This document shows positions 1-14,000 of a DNA stretch of 64,000 nt, piece by piece (positions within the stretch are counted from its first letter, which is position 1; the number at the start of each line of letters is the position of its first letter). The stretch is from Crotophaga sulcirostris. Taxonomy: Eukaryota > Chordata > Aves > Cuculiformes > Crotophagidae. A model generated the notes under the pieces. That model had not been told where the DNA came from and searched no databases. It was given only the letters and a program-made list of their open reading frames with translations. The DNA lies in contig VYZB01000116.1 in NCBI GenBank assembly GCA_013397455.1, positions 279,081 to 343,080 on the forward strand, written 5' to 3'. The translations under genes and the position numbers were made by a program.

Positions 1-2562
1 AGACAGAGCCTGAGGCTGTTTTAAGCATTTATCCTAAAATATTTGTTGCACATTTTGCTCCTGAGTTTCAACAGAGTGGGAGAAAGATACGGGTTTCAGC
101 AGAGTGAAAGAAAGGTATTTCCTCCTTAGAGGTATCTGGATATATTTTTCTAGCAGTAAAATCAACTGATTAAAAAAAAAAAACACAAACCACACAACAC
201 AACGGAACAAAACAAGGACATGCTAACACAAATGGGAAATGTTGTTTCTTCGCTATTCAGTCTAACGAATAGTAGGAGACAAATTTCTGCCGGTAAATGT
301 GGTCTATACCTCTAAGTTAATTAGCAGTAAATGCATACTTAGTTAGTGGGAGGGGTGGAAATCAAGAACCTTGTTATTTCTGTTTCTCGGTTCCTGTGCA
401 TTTAAATTCACAATTATACTTCTACAGGAAGCTGTCTCTCCAACAGAGAGGTCTGTACTGATCAAGGAAGCTGCCTGTTTCAAACACACTTAAGAAGGTA
501 TCTGTTGCCAAGGGGCCTCAGAGTTGTAACTGTTCACTGTTCTCATTTTCTCTTCTGCCAATTATCCAAACACTTTTTCCATTCACTTCATAATAATGAT
601 AATAATACATTCATTAGATAATCTCAAGGCAATTTCTACTATAAAGTAAATTGGGGTTATTTGACTATATCGGCAAGAAGCAGGAGAGGTCACTTAGCCT
701 TTGGCTGAAGTTAAATGCCCAAGCAAAATAGCCAGATTTCACCAGTTTCTCCCCTGTGAAAAAAACATTGGAAAAAATCTGCTGTTTCTACCACTGCAAG
801 GAAGCCAGTTGCTTGAATATCTGTGGGGGTTTTTTGTGCCTGAAGGAACCAAAGACTTCCAGACTGATGGACATCCTTAGCCAACTCTGCATTGTTTGTG
901 CCTTTGGCTAAGCCATGAGGAAACTTATATAGAGTAGTGTTGCGAGGACGTAACACCACAAAGAGAGCTTGATTGTTCCTTTTCATCACTTCTCAGCGGC
1001 AGAGCTACAGATCATTTTCTGAGCAAGACATCAGCCTGCGCTTAATGCATCGCTGAATTCATCAGAGTTTTCTCTTGTGAAATTCCTTTAATGCTCCCAA
1101 AGCTTGAAGTTGGGATGCAGTGATTGAAGGTGGCTGGAGCAAAAACGAACCTTTGCTGCCAGTAGGGAAGACTTTGCCAGTAACTGCTGTATCAAATTCC
1201 AGGTAGATTGGTACAGTGCTGAAATAACCTACTCTAAGCTAGCAATCACACACAGCTTGCTGCTATTCATGACAGTGCTATAAGATATGCAAAACAGAAT
1301 TCTACCTTGTTGTGACTGTAGATGAGCTCACGAAACAAAATTCAGTTTCAAACGCAAAGTGTACCAAAAATGCACAGAGAAAATAACCATGGGTCTAAAT
1401 CGATCTCTAGTAATGACACCATTGGCCTTTTTTTATGCAAGGCTAGATGTTTACAGCATTACAAGAGTGACTTAAGGTGACCTTCTCAGTTTTTTTCATG
1501 GAAACCCTTATTACTGAAGCCATAATGACCTGAAGGTATAGTACTAGACAGTTTTGCAAAGAGAGGCCTTATTAAGGCAACTACAACAGACAGGGAAAAA
1601 AATAGTCAAGTTTTGGTAGCAGACTTTGCTCCTTACACCTCCTCTACTTTCTCCAACAGCCAGTTTAATAAAAGCTGTTACCTATCCTTGTAAACCTTGG
1701 CTTGCTGCAGGATTTAGATCAGGAACCAGTCACAATATCCAAGTCATCCACCTCCCAGTGTCATAACAATGTTCAGAACATGGTCCATAGTAATAAGCCA
1801 ATGAGTCCTTGAGAAAAAAATCCACATTTTAATTTGTGCTGCAGATTGCTAGACATATGGAGCTCATTAAAGGCTTTCAAAGATAACAGCCATTGTCATT
1901 GGACTCTGGTTTCAAGTGCATATGGTTGCTTATGTACATGACAGTAGCAAAATACACAGCTTGTCTCACAGTCTCTTCAAGTACCTGAACAACTAAAATT
2001 GTTATAGACAGAGGTACTGGAGGGTTCTTCTCCAGGTGGGCCTTCCCACCACTACCCTCAGGTCAGAAATCAAGAGAAGATGGTTAAATTCACAAAGAAT
2101 CAGACTCAGAGACTCTTTGGTGGAACGGCTCTGTTTCATGAAAAACGCATCTCGTTAGGACATCTGTCAGATAAGGGGAAAGTGGGGCAGTGAACATGAC
2201 TTGGAACTAGTGCAGGACAGTTGTGTTTGAAGGCTCATGAACTCTTAATCTGCCTTGCTTAAAGTTGTGTTTTGAAAAAATACTTGGCTTTTAGAAAAAA
2301 AATGTGAGGTTTCAAAAAACATTTATGAGTGCAAGGATATAATGAGCTGATCACAGAGATCTTTATAGTTATTACTATTTTTTTTATATTTTCGCCTTAT
2401 GAGTGCCTAGAAGCCAACCACCCTCAACTACCCTAAAATGGGGATGCTAAGGACATATAGCAAGTGACAGACAGGAGATACTCCTATCAGTCTTTCTATG
2501 GAGTTGTTAATCTTGACTCATGACACTAACTTTTTAGGTCTGACTGCCCTGAATATTATCAT

Positions 2563-2581
2563 GACAGTTCAATGAACTGTC
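2563..2581. promoter_or_regulatory. Perfect 19-nt palindrome, IR-1 nuclear-receptor-like site (candidate)
   Basis: Two 9-nt arms, GACAGTTCA and TGAACTGTC, are perfectly inverted around one central A. The core is AGTTCA-A-TGAACT, two AGKTCA-type half-sites inverted with a one-base spacer. That spacing is the IR-1 layout known for FXR and some other nuclear receptors. The palindrome is seen directly; binding is inference, and no neighbouring promoter is visible to support a role. Confidence 0.3.
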
Positions 2582-2610
2582 CACCAGGAAAACTTGGAGA
2601 GAGAGCGCTC

Positions 2611-2624
2611 GCTTGCTTGCTTGC
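2611..2624. repeat. Short GCTT tetranucleotide repeat
   Basis: About three and a half GCTT units, preceded by GAGAGAGAGCGCTC and followed by a CT-rich tract. It is a minor simple repeat. Confidence 0.7.
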
Positions 2625-3780
2625 ATGATTTCTCTCTCTTTTCCCCTGTCTCCCTCTGAAGACTGTTGTTGCTTTTATTTTAATTTAGAAGAACTTGGCC
2701 AATAAATCTGAAAGGAACAGGGTGTGGGAAGTAAAATTAAAGCAATCTAACAGAGAAAATCAGAACAGGAATCACTGGATGGGAGTTAAAGACTGATGAA
2801 TTCAAATGAGAAATGAAGCATAGTGTGATTAACCATTGGAACAGACTATGAAGGGGACCAGATTTAAACCTCTTGTTTCCTTTGTGGAAAATATGCTTTG
2901 AAAGGTGTTTTACACTGGTAGCCCCTGGATTCAATGGTGAAATTTTTGGCTGAAATGCAACTGTCTGTAATACACAAGAAGTCAGACCAAGGCGATTTTT
3001 GTCCTTCAGATATGTAAAGAACTGTTAACACCTCTTATGTTGGTCTCCTTCTTTTATGCATTCTCTTTTCTCTGGATTGCTGAGTTTTTTCTTTGATTTT
3101 ACTATCCAATAAGCACCAGAAAGAATGATACAGACACACAAAGCCAGACAGAACAAACTCCCAGCTCCTTGTTTATAGCCAAGACCCAAACAATTCAAGT
3201 TTATTTCTCTGCTGGGTTCTCTCTATTCCTGTGTGTCCAGAAACTCATGCCACCAAAGAAGGCAGGCAGACACACATATCATCTGAGACTTTAATCTGTG
3301 CCATTCTGCAAGTCATAAAATCATTGTTAGATGAATAAAAACCCACGCTACCCATATTCAAAAACTGGAGGAGAAACTGGCTGCATTACAGCAGTCTAAT
3401 TAATGAACAGACATAAATAAATGTGTTCTGTTCGCATCATGCTTAGATAGCATTATGCTGCTTTCTTCTGTTCTGTTCTACAAGGGGCAGTGGCAGAAAT
3501 ATTAAGTCTCATTAAATCTAGTGAGTACAGACAGTCGGGGGTGGCAGGGAGGAGAAAGGATACTTTGTTGTATACGTGGCACCCTTTCAAGAATGATTAT
3601 GAGAATCCCAGTCTGAAGGGAGAGTTGATGACCTTCCTTTTTGCAAGCAGCAGTAAGAGGAGCAATTCAGTCCAGACCATGCAAGCAGTCCCAGCCATCT
3701 CCTAGGCTGCATGCACAACTCAAAAACATGTTGCCACCTGCCATAGAAGGTGTGGTCTGTAGAAAGTGGAGGGCAGCATT

Positions 3781-4390
3781 CACAGTATCACAATATTACA
3801 AGGTTGGAAAGGACCTCTGAGATCATCGAGTCCAATCTATAACCCAACACTAACGCCAACTCTTCGTCTAAACCATGGCACTGAGTGCCTCATCCAGTCT
3901 TCCCTTAAACACCTCCAGGGTTGGCGACTCCACCACCTCCCTGGGCAGCGCATTGCAATGGCCAATCACCCTTTCAGTGAAGAACTTTTTCCTAATATCA
4001 AGCCTAAACTTTCCCTGATGAAACTTGAGTCCATGTCCTTTAGTTCTGTCACTGGTCCCCTGAGAGAAGAGACCAACCCCTGTCTGGCTACAACCTCCTT
4101 TTAGGTAGTTGTAGAGAGCAATAAAGTAACCCCTGAGCCTCCTCTTTTTCAGGTTAAACAGCTCCAGCTCCCTCAGTCGCTCCTCACAGGGCTTGTGCTC
4201 CAAACCCTTCACCATCTTCGTTGCCCTCCTCTGGACACCCTCCAGTGTCTTGACATCTTTCTCAAACTGAGGGGCCCAGAACTGCACACAGTACTCAAGA
4301 TGAGGCCTGAGCAGTGCCGAGTACAGGGGGACAAAAACTTCTCTGGTCCTGTTGGCCACGCTATTTCTGATGCAGGCCAGAATGACATTC
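3781..4390 (-). mobile_element. CR1 LINE, 5'-truncated, minus orientation
   Basis: The plus strand begins with octamer-like TCACAGTATCACAATATTACAA and continues AGGTTGGAAAGGACCTCTGA, the reverse complement of a CR1 3' end. The reverse-complement frame then gives the C-terminal part of CR1 ORF2. Similarity stops around 4390, after the segment encoding the conserved IRNSV.NRTREV and [14 protein letters not shown] stretches. The copy is about 610 bp of a 4-5 kb element, the normal result of incomplete reverse transcription. Its 3' sequence closely matches the copies at 14653, 36335 and 50991, pointing to one subfamily. No clear target duplication is visible, as is usual for CR1. Confidence 0.93.
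3868..4390 (-). pseudogene. CR1 ORF2 C-terminal fragment (reverse transcriptase polyprotein)
   Basis: This is the open C-terminal end of the CR1 endonuclease/reverse transcriptase polyprotein. Visible hallmarks are [19 protein letters not shown], the [19 protein letters not shown] segment and the ending LDEALSAMV before the native stop. It lies downstream of the catalytic reverse transcriptase palm, so this piece alone has no enzymatic centre. The open frame runs past the element boundary at about 4390 into unrelated sequence as far as 4485; that extension is fortuitous. It is a transposon remnant, not a host gene. Confidence 0.85.
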
Positions 4391-7300
4391 CAAGACCTCT
4401 GAATTGAAGAGAGCAATGGGCTCCAGTTAGGGGAGACAGAACTCACCTGAAATCGCAGACTGTGTGAAGAAGAGATCCGTGCCATTGCTTAGTACCTGCA
4501 CGGTCCAAGTAATGTCTTTCTTACTGTATGCCGCTAATGAAGTATTAACTCCTTCTGCCTTCACATGTCAACTTTCCCATCCAGTTCTGTGCTTCTTCAC
4601 TACAATTCACCTGCTTTTTCTTCCTTTTTAAACTATGACATGGTTTGATAACCTACTAATGGTTATCAGATTATAACCATTAACAATCATGGAGGAACTG
4701 CTTAATCTGAACAGCCTTGCAGAACATGGAAAGGGTCTAATGTAGAGTTATAACAACAGTAAATATCGTTTCAGTGGTAAATGTAGATAAAGAGAGTAAA
4801 GAGAGTGTAAGGCACTTTAGCTCTTAATATCTGATTGGTGCTTGACAAACTCCAAGCACTATACCATCCAATTCCTGCTCAGCCACTGAAATGCCTGATT
4901 TCCTTTTTCTGTAAATAGTTTTGTAAGCCTGACACTTCTGCCATGCCCACTCCCTTGTTGCTGCAGTGGCCCTGTTATTAACTATCTTGGACCTGACTTT
5001 TGTCTCATCAGCAGGAGCTGCTGAATTATCACTGACAGGTGTCACAAACAGTGAGCATGATCCCAGCCATCACAAGGCTATTCTAGTGAAGAAATCCCTC
5101 TGGCAATGACAATACACGTAGTAGGAGCCCTGATTATGTCTTGGGCATACATATATCACTATGGAGCAGTTTTATTAAGACTGCAGTGCAGCAGCTGCTA
5201 TGGCAGGAAAGGAACCGATGATTGAGTGCCTCAGCATTATCTCAAGGGCTAGCCACAACGAAGGGGTCACCCCTATGCTCATAGACCAAGGTGGCACCAG
5301 GAGACATGGTCAAATATAGAGTGTAAATCATAACATGGTAGCAATTGCTTCCATTGTTAGTTAATGTTTTAACATCAACGTTATCAAGGAGAATCTTCCC
5401 AGACTGTAACTGCAGTTTCCACGTTACCTGCCAATAGCAAAAACAAAGCAGCTAGTGGCAGCACCAGAACAGGAAAGATGTAGAGTTTCATCTAGGTGTG
5501 GATGGAAGCAAGAGCTGACTCCTACCAACAGAGAGAAAAATCACTGTTGAATACATCTGAACCTGAAGTTCTGAGGAAACACCTCCAAAGAACCTGGCTG
5601 AAGAGCACCCTAATAACTGTGTGATGGAAGAGTGACCACCAGGAGATGCTAACCACACCTTTTGCCATCTTGAGGGTAGAAAGAGTAGGCAGTAGACAGT
5701 CATTCACCATCCACCTAAAACAGTTGTATAGTTCAGGATTTAATAGTGAAGAAGTTCACAGACATATCAGAAAACTGCCTGGAAGTAATACTGATATGTC
5801 AACGTGGAACCCAGGGTGTGCACCTGAGATTCTGCAGGATCTCTAATATTTTTGAGAAAGAGATCATAATGACCTTCCATATTACTGCTGGGAGAAGGGC
5901 ATCCTCCTGAAGACCACACACTCAATGGACCGTGCTTTACTCTCTCCTCTTCTCACTACACAGAAAAGCACAGTGAATGAGGCTGAGCAACCTTTCCATT
6001 TCGTGTCTGAGGGTATCTCAAGCAGGGTGTCTACGGAGCAGTTCCTGTGTTAGGCTGAGCTGTGTCAGACCAAGTGAGATCTCTTTGGTTTGCCCTGACC
6101 TACTGCTGTCTAGCACCCTCATCACCTCTGGGTGGTTGGTGAGTCTTCATAGATCAGTTCAGGATGAAGCTCTCCGGTTCTACCAGCACTTTCGGCATAT
6201 AACTGCTGTGGTTCCTGATTTTTTTTTAGCAAAATAATTGTTATCCCCTATACTCCAAAGAGCCATCTGAAAAATGTGTTAGTTTTCAGCTATGGAAAAA
6301 GTCATATTCTGTTCCCCATTTTGCTTCTAAACTATAGTGTGAAAAATAAATTTCTTCTCTGATTTGTAGAAGCCAATCATTCCCCTTGGGATCTTAGACT
6401 ATGCCCAACTGCCTATAAAATATTTCTTTCCTTTTGTTTTGCAAAATGTATCTTCCCTCTTAAATACTGGTTCCGGAATTCATGTAGATGTTGTCATTCA
6501 AAACTCCATTGTTTCTGGCCCAACTATAACCTCATTTTTACCTCCTCTCCCCCAGCATTGCAAGACGGCAGACAGTTACACAAGAAAGCTGTTTCAATGG
6601 GCTGCAAATCTACCAAAAGAACCATTTCCACAAGATTTCAGCCTATGAGGGAGGAAGCATCAGCTTTTTGTGCCTTAGTAATGACAGTCTCCAGGAGTGG
6701 AGAAGCTCAACATCAATTGAGGGAAGAGACTCTATACTCCAGCAGCTGGACAGGCGGACCCTGTGGTTTTCTCTGGCTTCTGACTCCCATGCTAATTAAC
6801 AGAAACTGGCACCCGACAGGATCTCCATAAATCCTGACCTAAATGGATAATCCACTGCACAAACCTTGTCAAATTAAGGCTTCAGGCTCGGCGAGAAGAC
6901 AGTCATGTAGCAAAGTACATAAACAGTACCTATTGCCAAAGCAATGGTGAGATATGGTATTATTAACAATGAGGCACAACTTTCTAACGATATGAATAAC
7001 ATAACAACTGAAGTAAACTTTTATACAAAGCAGTGGATTCCACATCTTCTGATGCCTCTGAATAAAGACAAGCTGTCTTTACAGAAGCTATACCTTAGTC
7101 CAGCACAAATTATTGGTATTTTTACAGGGTTGACAAGACCAAATTCCATGTCTGTATTTTGCAGGTCAGAGCTAGATGGTCAGAATGGTCTCTCTCGGGT
7201 TTGAAATCTCTTTTTCTATGAGTTTTAAAAAAGAGGTTTCCTACTTTTTAAACTCTTTTCAATATTTAATTCCTGTTTCCTTCCATCAAAAGAACATAAA

Positions 7301-10300
7301 GGCACTCTGAGGAAAAATGAGGGAGAAGGGAAATTAAAGGACTTTTATTAGAGCGTTCTTGCTTTTCTGTTGTGTTAGTGTTTTTTAGCAGGAATCTCAG
7401 CAGTTATTCACAGAGAGTTACAGAATAGACTGTATGCCCTGTCTGGTGCCTTCTATAGGCAATGTAATTTTAAAAGAACAAAAAAGAAAGGAATATTTTA
7501 TAAATGCGTTCTTTCCCTGTTATGCATTTCAGCCCAAAGCTTGTACTGACTTCCTGGGATTCCTGCTGAAAGTAACGGGAGAGCTGTGGGCATCAGAGAG
7601 AGCCCTATTCATATCAGAAACTAACCTCCTGGTGAGTTCAGTAGAGTGGGAGCTTGCCTAACCATCCCTCAGGTGAGATGTTTTTCACCTTCTCTTCTTG
7701 TCCCTGGCCTCATGAAGAGGAGAGAGAAAAGCAAATAAGGACTCATTTAAAAAAAATCTTTTAACATCTAATATTTAAAAAACATCAGTAAGTAAATTTA
7801 GGATGTATGCCTTGTTCAGGGTTGGAGAATTGTTGCCTCAGAGAGTAAAATGAAAAGGACTCTAAACCATAAAAGGCACATATATAAAATTCCCATCTCT
7901 CTAAAGCACAGTGACACTATTACACAAATCATCAAATGCCTAGAAAACAATAGGATCACTAGTAATGACAAAACTTTATTTGTAGGTGATCAAAAGTCTC
8001 CACATATTTAATTGTACAGTTACATCTCTAAGACAATGGACATGCCTAAAAAAAAAAAAACAACTCGCAAGGGCTAAATCTTTGATGAATCAAACTGTAT
8101 TACTCTAGGAATCAATTTGGCTGAGATGATACTATCCACACTGGAATATTCAAGAAGACCTGTCAAAAAATATGATGCTGAAATCTTACTTAAGGACCCC
8201 AAGAAAAGCCTGAAAATTCAAAAATATTTATTGATTTCCAGAGAGGATTTTAGAATTTAATTAAAAATAATGGCCATTTTAATAGAATGCCTATGGTATG
8301 ACATATATTTTAAGTTATACAACTTAAACAATTATACATTTAAAGACAGCAAATATCAACAGGAAAGGTTTGCCCTGAAGACTGACCAGAAAGCAATATA
8401 CATTAGGTAACATTTTGTTTAAGTTTATATTCAGGTATTTTGCAACAATTGCTTGCAATTGAATTTTCTGGGTATTATGGACATTTACAATACCTGTTAA
8501 AAAAGAGACAAGTAAGTTGTCCCTTTTCAGTCTGAAGTAAGAAAGAATGAGTATATGGCAGTACCATGCAGCAGAAAAAAAAAACAAACGAGATGAAAGG
8601 TGACAGTGCCATTTTCTAGCAGCTTCTTCAACATTTATCAGGTTCTCCACACTTGCCTGAAATTTCTTTCAGCAAGTTTTCAAATATTTCGCCCAATAAT
8701 CTTCTATTCAGCTTGTTCTCAGGGGTTTCCTAGACATTAACTTTAATCCTTATACCCTCTGTATGTCCTTCGCTCTTAGAAGAGTCTCCACATTCCTCAT
8801 TCACCATTTTCTGTGCAGTTCCATCTTTAGTCCTCAGCTGCACTGACTGCACTGGACTATTTTCAGCTTAGAGTGTGCATAAGTGAGTATTAATGTGCAC
8901 GTTCATTCAGTAAATAGCATACTTCACTCAAGGGAAGACACTGGCATTGTCTGTTACTAGCAGATCCAATGCTACACTATGTTGACTATACAGTTAGGCT
9001 TATGGTTGCTCCTCAGATTAAAAGAAACACTCCTTCTCCTTGATGGACCCCACTGCTGTGACTTCTGGCAGTTTGCTGTAGCTAATGCCCTACTTCCTTA
9101 CCTGCATTTTAACCTTTTGCTCTTCCTTTAGTCATTGTTTTAGAAATAGACTACTGAAGAGTTCCACCCTAAACTGCTCAAACACCAACATTTATTTTCT
9201 TTAAATATAACAAAGTATAAGACCCAACAGTGAGATTTGAGTGGTTCCTATAAAGAGCTTCCTTCCTGTCTGTCAGCTCACCAAAAGTGCCAAAATGAGT
9301 TTCTGAATTTTGTAATGTAATATTTACCAACGTGTCTTCAGATTTTGTCAAGGTGGTCGCCCACCCAATGAGAGAACAAGCCTAAAACTTCTCAACATCT
9401 CTGGACAGGTGCATCCAGCATGACATATTCAAGTCATCAGTGAAAGCCACTTGCTCTTTAGTTAGTTTTCCTAATTAAGTCGCTAAGTCAAAAGTATTGT
9501 TCCTACAATCTTAAAACCAAAGTAGTCCAGACAGAAATTTAGTTCTGGCAGTCACAGACCCATGCCACCAAAAACTTACAATTGATGTGCACCCACCAAT
9601 TTACACCAACTATAAACATGCCCTGCAGCTTTAACTCTGAACACTCAAACAATCCAAAGTGTTGACAATAACACTGCAGCTGGAAGCAGAAATGACAGCA
9701 GATTTTGTGAGTACCAGTGCAGTCTGGCCCATGGTGGTGACCTAGTGCTTTCTGTTTCCTAACCCTGGCCAGTCAAGAGAGTCACACCTATTATATAAGG
9801 TACAATCACACTCACTGGAAGATAAGAAACTCTCGAGCACATCCTGAATATCAGTCTTCATGATGTCCTAATAGTGTTACTGGAAGAGATAGTCACGATT
9901 CCACTCTGCTGGTGACTTTCATGCGAAAGAAAAGGAGTGAGTAACTGTGGGCTGCAGCTTCAGTTTCGTGTTCTGTTGTTCAGCTGAGGATTTCCCAGGC
10001 AGGCAGCGATTAACTCTGTCCCTCTGGAAACCAAAGATGCTAGAGCGATTCAGTCATGGAGTACACAGGTTTAGTTTCTCAGTCAGCAGTGAAGCAAAGC
10101 TAATCAAGCATCCTTGGGTCTCCACAGCAACATGAGTTATCCCAGATAAACCATACTAAGAATAAGCGATTTTGCAAATTAGTTTTTAGTTTTTGTCTAC
10201 CAGTCAATGAACAGGTAACACAATTGTTACATGAACACATGGTTTCAAGAGAAGGATAAAGCTTTTCTGTGTGAGCATTTAAGCCTCGACTACCGATTAT

Positions 10301-10668
10301 AGGCTTTCCAAAGTAGTCTTGATGAATTAGACAGATTACAGGACCTTTCTATTTTAAACTCCTATGAAAAAAAAGCAGTGAAGGTTTTCCGATGTGTTCA
10401 TCACCTCCTTGCTAATGACAGTAGGTACTGGGATCACTTATACCAATAGGTGTTAGAATCTATGATATACAAAAGAGTCCATGATCTGTTGCATATAAAA
10501 AGGAAATCAAGTCTTCTCATAAGGGATTTTCTCTGAACAGCTGCTGATTTTGCTGAGAGGGATTATTTCCAAAAAGAAGTGTTAAAAAGCAATATGCAGA
10601 TATAGTTATGGGATGGGGGAGGGAATATCGAGACAGTCAAATCAATGTTTTGTTTCATGGGCTTAGAC
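4391..10668. other. Unique sequence, no gene recognised
   Basis: Mostly AT-rich unique sequence. Several open frames of 60-108 codons occur on both strands (for example near 5977, 6439, 6944, 8324 and 9947). They lack conserved motifs, share no domain and have no supporting splice or promoter context. Short A-runs lie near 8051 and 8576. I see no transposon that I can name here. Confidence 0.55.
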
Positions 10669-11036
10669 CAGAAGAGAGCAACATGTGGCTCTTGAGCCAT
10701 ATGCACCTCTTGAGCTGTTCAAGTAAGGTTTCCATGCCAGGGCTAAATCACACTACAGGAAGAGGAGTAATGGGCCATGCTGGCACAGGGACTGTGTGTA
10801 TAATCAGAGTCTTCTGCTAATAGCAAGTATCAAGCCAGAAGGGGCTAATGAAACTGATATCACTGGGTGACCTTGAGTGACTATACGCATTGCCCCATCA
10901 ATTCCCAAAATACGATCCATGATGAGCCGTTGTCATCTCCCCTCTGTGAACTGCTCCTCAATCATCTCTCCCATTGATTCTCCATGTGTCCTATGGTTCA
11001 CAGCCATAAGGAAAAACAGAGGATTGGCCACCCCTG
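10669..11036. mobile_element. hAT-type non-autonomous transposon (MITE), candidate
   Basis: The left end reads CAGAAGAGAGCAACATGTGG and continues into CTCTTGAGCCATATGCACCTC. The right end, reverse-complemented, starts CAGGGGTGGCCAATCCTC. Both resemble the ends of hAT elements of the CAGGGGTNGGCAACC-TGCGGCTC-GAGCC type, with the characteristic nested GGCTC/GAGCC subterminal palindrome on the left. The 368-bp length fits a non-autonomous derivative and there is no transposase frame inside. The 8 bases outside the left end, GCTTAGAC, partly fit the TCTAGA-centred target preference of the Charlie group. The right flank TGCTACCC matches poorly, so the target duplication is decayed or the boundary is slightly off. 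Confidence 0.5.
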
Positions 11037-14000
11037 TGCTACCCTACAACCAGTATTTAATATTTTAAGTGCAGAAGAGGTTTTAAAAATCCATCTGTAA
11101 CAAATAGATAATTATGCAAAATGCAAAAGGAAAAAAAATTCTTTTACTTCCCAGTGCTGGAGATTTGGAGCATGATACTTGATTATCTCAAATAATTATT
11201 AACTGGAATTAAATTATGATTGCTTGGTAAATGCTTTTAATTTTAATTTTCAAAAGGAATGTAACATTTTATGCCATCTGAAACTGTATTTTTAAATTAT
11301 TGTGGCTGTTCGTTAGATCAAAATATTCTTAGCAGTGAGAGAGGAAGAATGGTACACAGGGACTTAGGCAAATTATGACATTTATCATTACAAGCGATGG
11401 TGCTGGAGAACTGTATCCACCCATGAATTATTATGTCTTTTCTTTAATTAAAACAAGCCTCATCAGAGACATAGCAATGTGAATATAGACCAAACTGACT
11501 GTGAATTTTCTGTAAAAATGTGGAAAGGCAAGAAGAATTGTGCAAAATTTTTCACAACTCTCTTTATTTTAATGCTGAAGACAGACAAACTTCAGTAACT
11601 AAGAACAGAAGAAAAATATCACAGTGCTACAACTCTTCTAGTAAGTAATTGTTCGTTCTTTGGAATAAGGCTTTTCTGTTTGTTTGTTTTGAAGTTCCAA
11701 AAAAGTTTTTTCCTAACAATATTCTGTAGAATATATTGTAAAAGGATTGAAATGGAACATTTTGACTTTTGTTCTTTCAATAAAATTTTGTTTCTGTTCT
11801 TAGTATGCATTTTATTGTGAAGTGATGCAGCGACTTCTGCAAAAATAAGGGCAGAACATAGTCATGTTGGTGGGGAAAGAATGGCTTGACTGACTTGAAA
11901 ATTGGGATTTTTTCCCAAAATGTCACTTTAAGAAAGATTTCATGATTTTTGGTTTCTAAATCTTTTTTTTTAAACATCAGGAATCTTCCAATGCTACCGA
12001 AATTCCACATTTCCACCATTTTTGGAGTCTGGTTAATATTCATCATTCCCTGCTATTGCCATTAGGAAAAATAGCATTGCAACACTTGCTTTTCTCCTTG
12101 ACTCTCATATAGACTCTATTACATACAGACAGGGTTTCCCTGAAGTCTCCTCGCTTTAATCCATAGAGAGTCCTTTCTTAGGAATGAACTGCAATACTGA
12201 TGCTCTGCAGCCTTACAGAAAAGGATAATGACTTCAAGACTTCCAAATTGACTGACATTTCAATCCATGCATTAATTTTTAAAACCTAATCATCATCAAG
12301 AAAAGAAACTGAGCAGAATTTGTCTTTAAAATTGATCTTTTAAAATCTAGAATGCTTTCCATATGATAATGACATCTAAAAGAAAATGTAAAAGAACAAA
12401 AATCCAAACACAAGCATCCAAAAAAAAACTACACGGCATCAGGGACAAATTTTCCAGAAAAAAAAATGTGTTTGTAATTTGTCTTTTGTGCAGCAGGGAG
12501 TTGCCATTGCCATGCTGTGGTCTCAGGTGTTCATGTGGATCGGCGCAGGCAGTTGCTCTTTTGCGCTGTTGATCAAAATGTTTCCATTGTGATGCCGTCA
12601 TTTTATCTACTCAGAGAAATTAATTGTACACTGGATTTGGTGAGGCCCTGATCCTGGAATAAAGAGTGTACAGACAAGCTGGTGAGGTCACACAGACCCC
12701 AATTTCCTGCCTTTCCATAAAGTTGTGCTACACTTAGTACAGCCTTCCACAAGATTATGTGTGCATATCACACCCTGTCCAGCACCAAATCAAAGCTTTA
12801 TTATTGGTTACTCCTTTCATTGATTTTAAGAGTGATCTTGAAAATATTATTGTGAAGAACAAAAAGGCGCCAAGATTGAGGTACTGGTATGTTTTTTTAG
12901 AGAAAATTCACATATCTAAAAAACACAGTTTGAAGTCCTGCTGAACTCAACAAAGATAAAAATTTACCAGAATTTCATGCAGGGAATGATAGCATGCACT
13001 TACAGTGAATGAAGTTCCAGGACTGTTGTTTGTGATGCCCTTCATCCAGCACTGCAATTTGTGAGTGAATCAGACTAAAATTTGGGAGGCTGCTGGAAAT
13101 TTCTAGCTATATTATTACTCCAGAGATGTTATATTCTGTATGATATGTCAGTATCACTAGATAGCCTGGGTGGATCAACCTAGCCTAGGTCTCATAGATT
13201 TTAATAACACTACGCCATTTTACATTAGCTGAGCAACTGAGTCAGAGGCTGTGATTTTTCTCTCACTTTTTTCTTTCTACTTCTTAATAAACAACAGAAA
13301 AGGATGATAACCTAGTTCTTTGCACAGAAGAGCAAAGCTGAAGGCTGTTGAGCATATTTGTTACAGAATAACAACCAAAGACCATGTGAAAAAAAAAAAA
13401 GCGGCTGTTTCTGACACATTTAGTAATGACATGTTTTATCATAGCAGACATGGTATCATTTAAACATTGAAAAGCTATGATAATATTTATACTATGCTCA
13501 AGGTGCAGCAAGGGGCAATAAAACCATGATTAAATTGCAATAAAAACATAATTAAAAACCACTCTTGATAAAATTCAAACAAATAAAACTAGTCACCAAA
13601 AGGGAAAGGAGAAACAAGGATGAGGTGAGGCTGGAAAAAGCGATAATTGTGAGGTGTCTCAGAGACTGGTAAATTCAAGGGAAAGAGAAAAACAAAGAAA
13701 CCCATCCTGACATTGAAGAGGAGGAAAGAAAATCTCTCCTTGAGCTCTCCTGCCTAAAGTAGAGGTAGAGCTTAATAGGATAATTAAAAGAAGTGCTGCA
13801 GGGGGCACAGATGTGAAGCCTTTAAAAGGGAAGTGTAGCCAGCACACCAGTCCCCTGCAGCGAGCAGCAACCATCCTCAGGGATGTCTCTCACCTTTCTG
13901 TGCATATGAACCCTACTGTGCTGTAAGGAGGGGTCTGAGCTACTTTTCCTCAACAGCAACTGCCATGCCCAGTGCTCATATACAAGGGTGTTTGCACTGC

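Larger units (their letters stand above)
1..3780. other. Unique AT-rich sequence, no gene recognised
   Basis: No exon-like frame, RNA gene or recognisable transposon was found. The longest open frames (under 100 codons) have no family signature. It holds an A-run near 171-182, a 19-nt palindrome at 2563-2581 and a short GCTT repeat at 2611-2624, listed separately. Confidence 0.6.
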
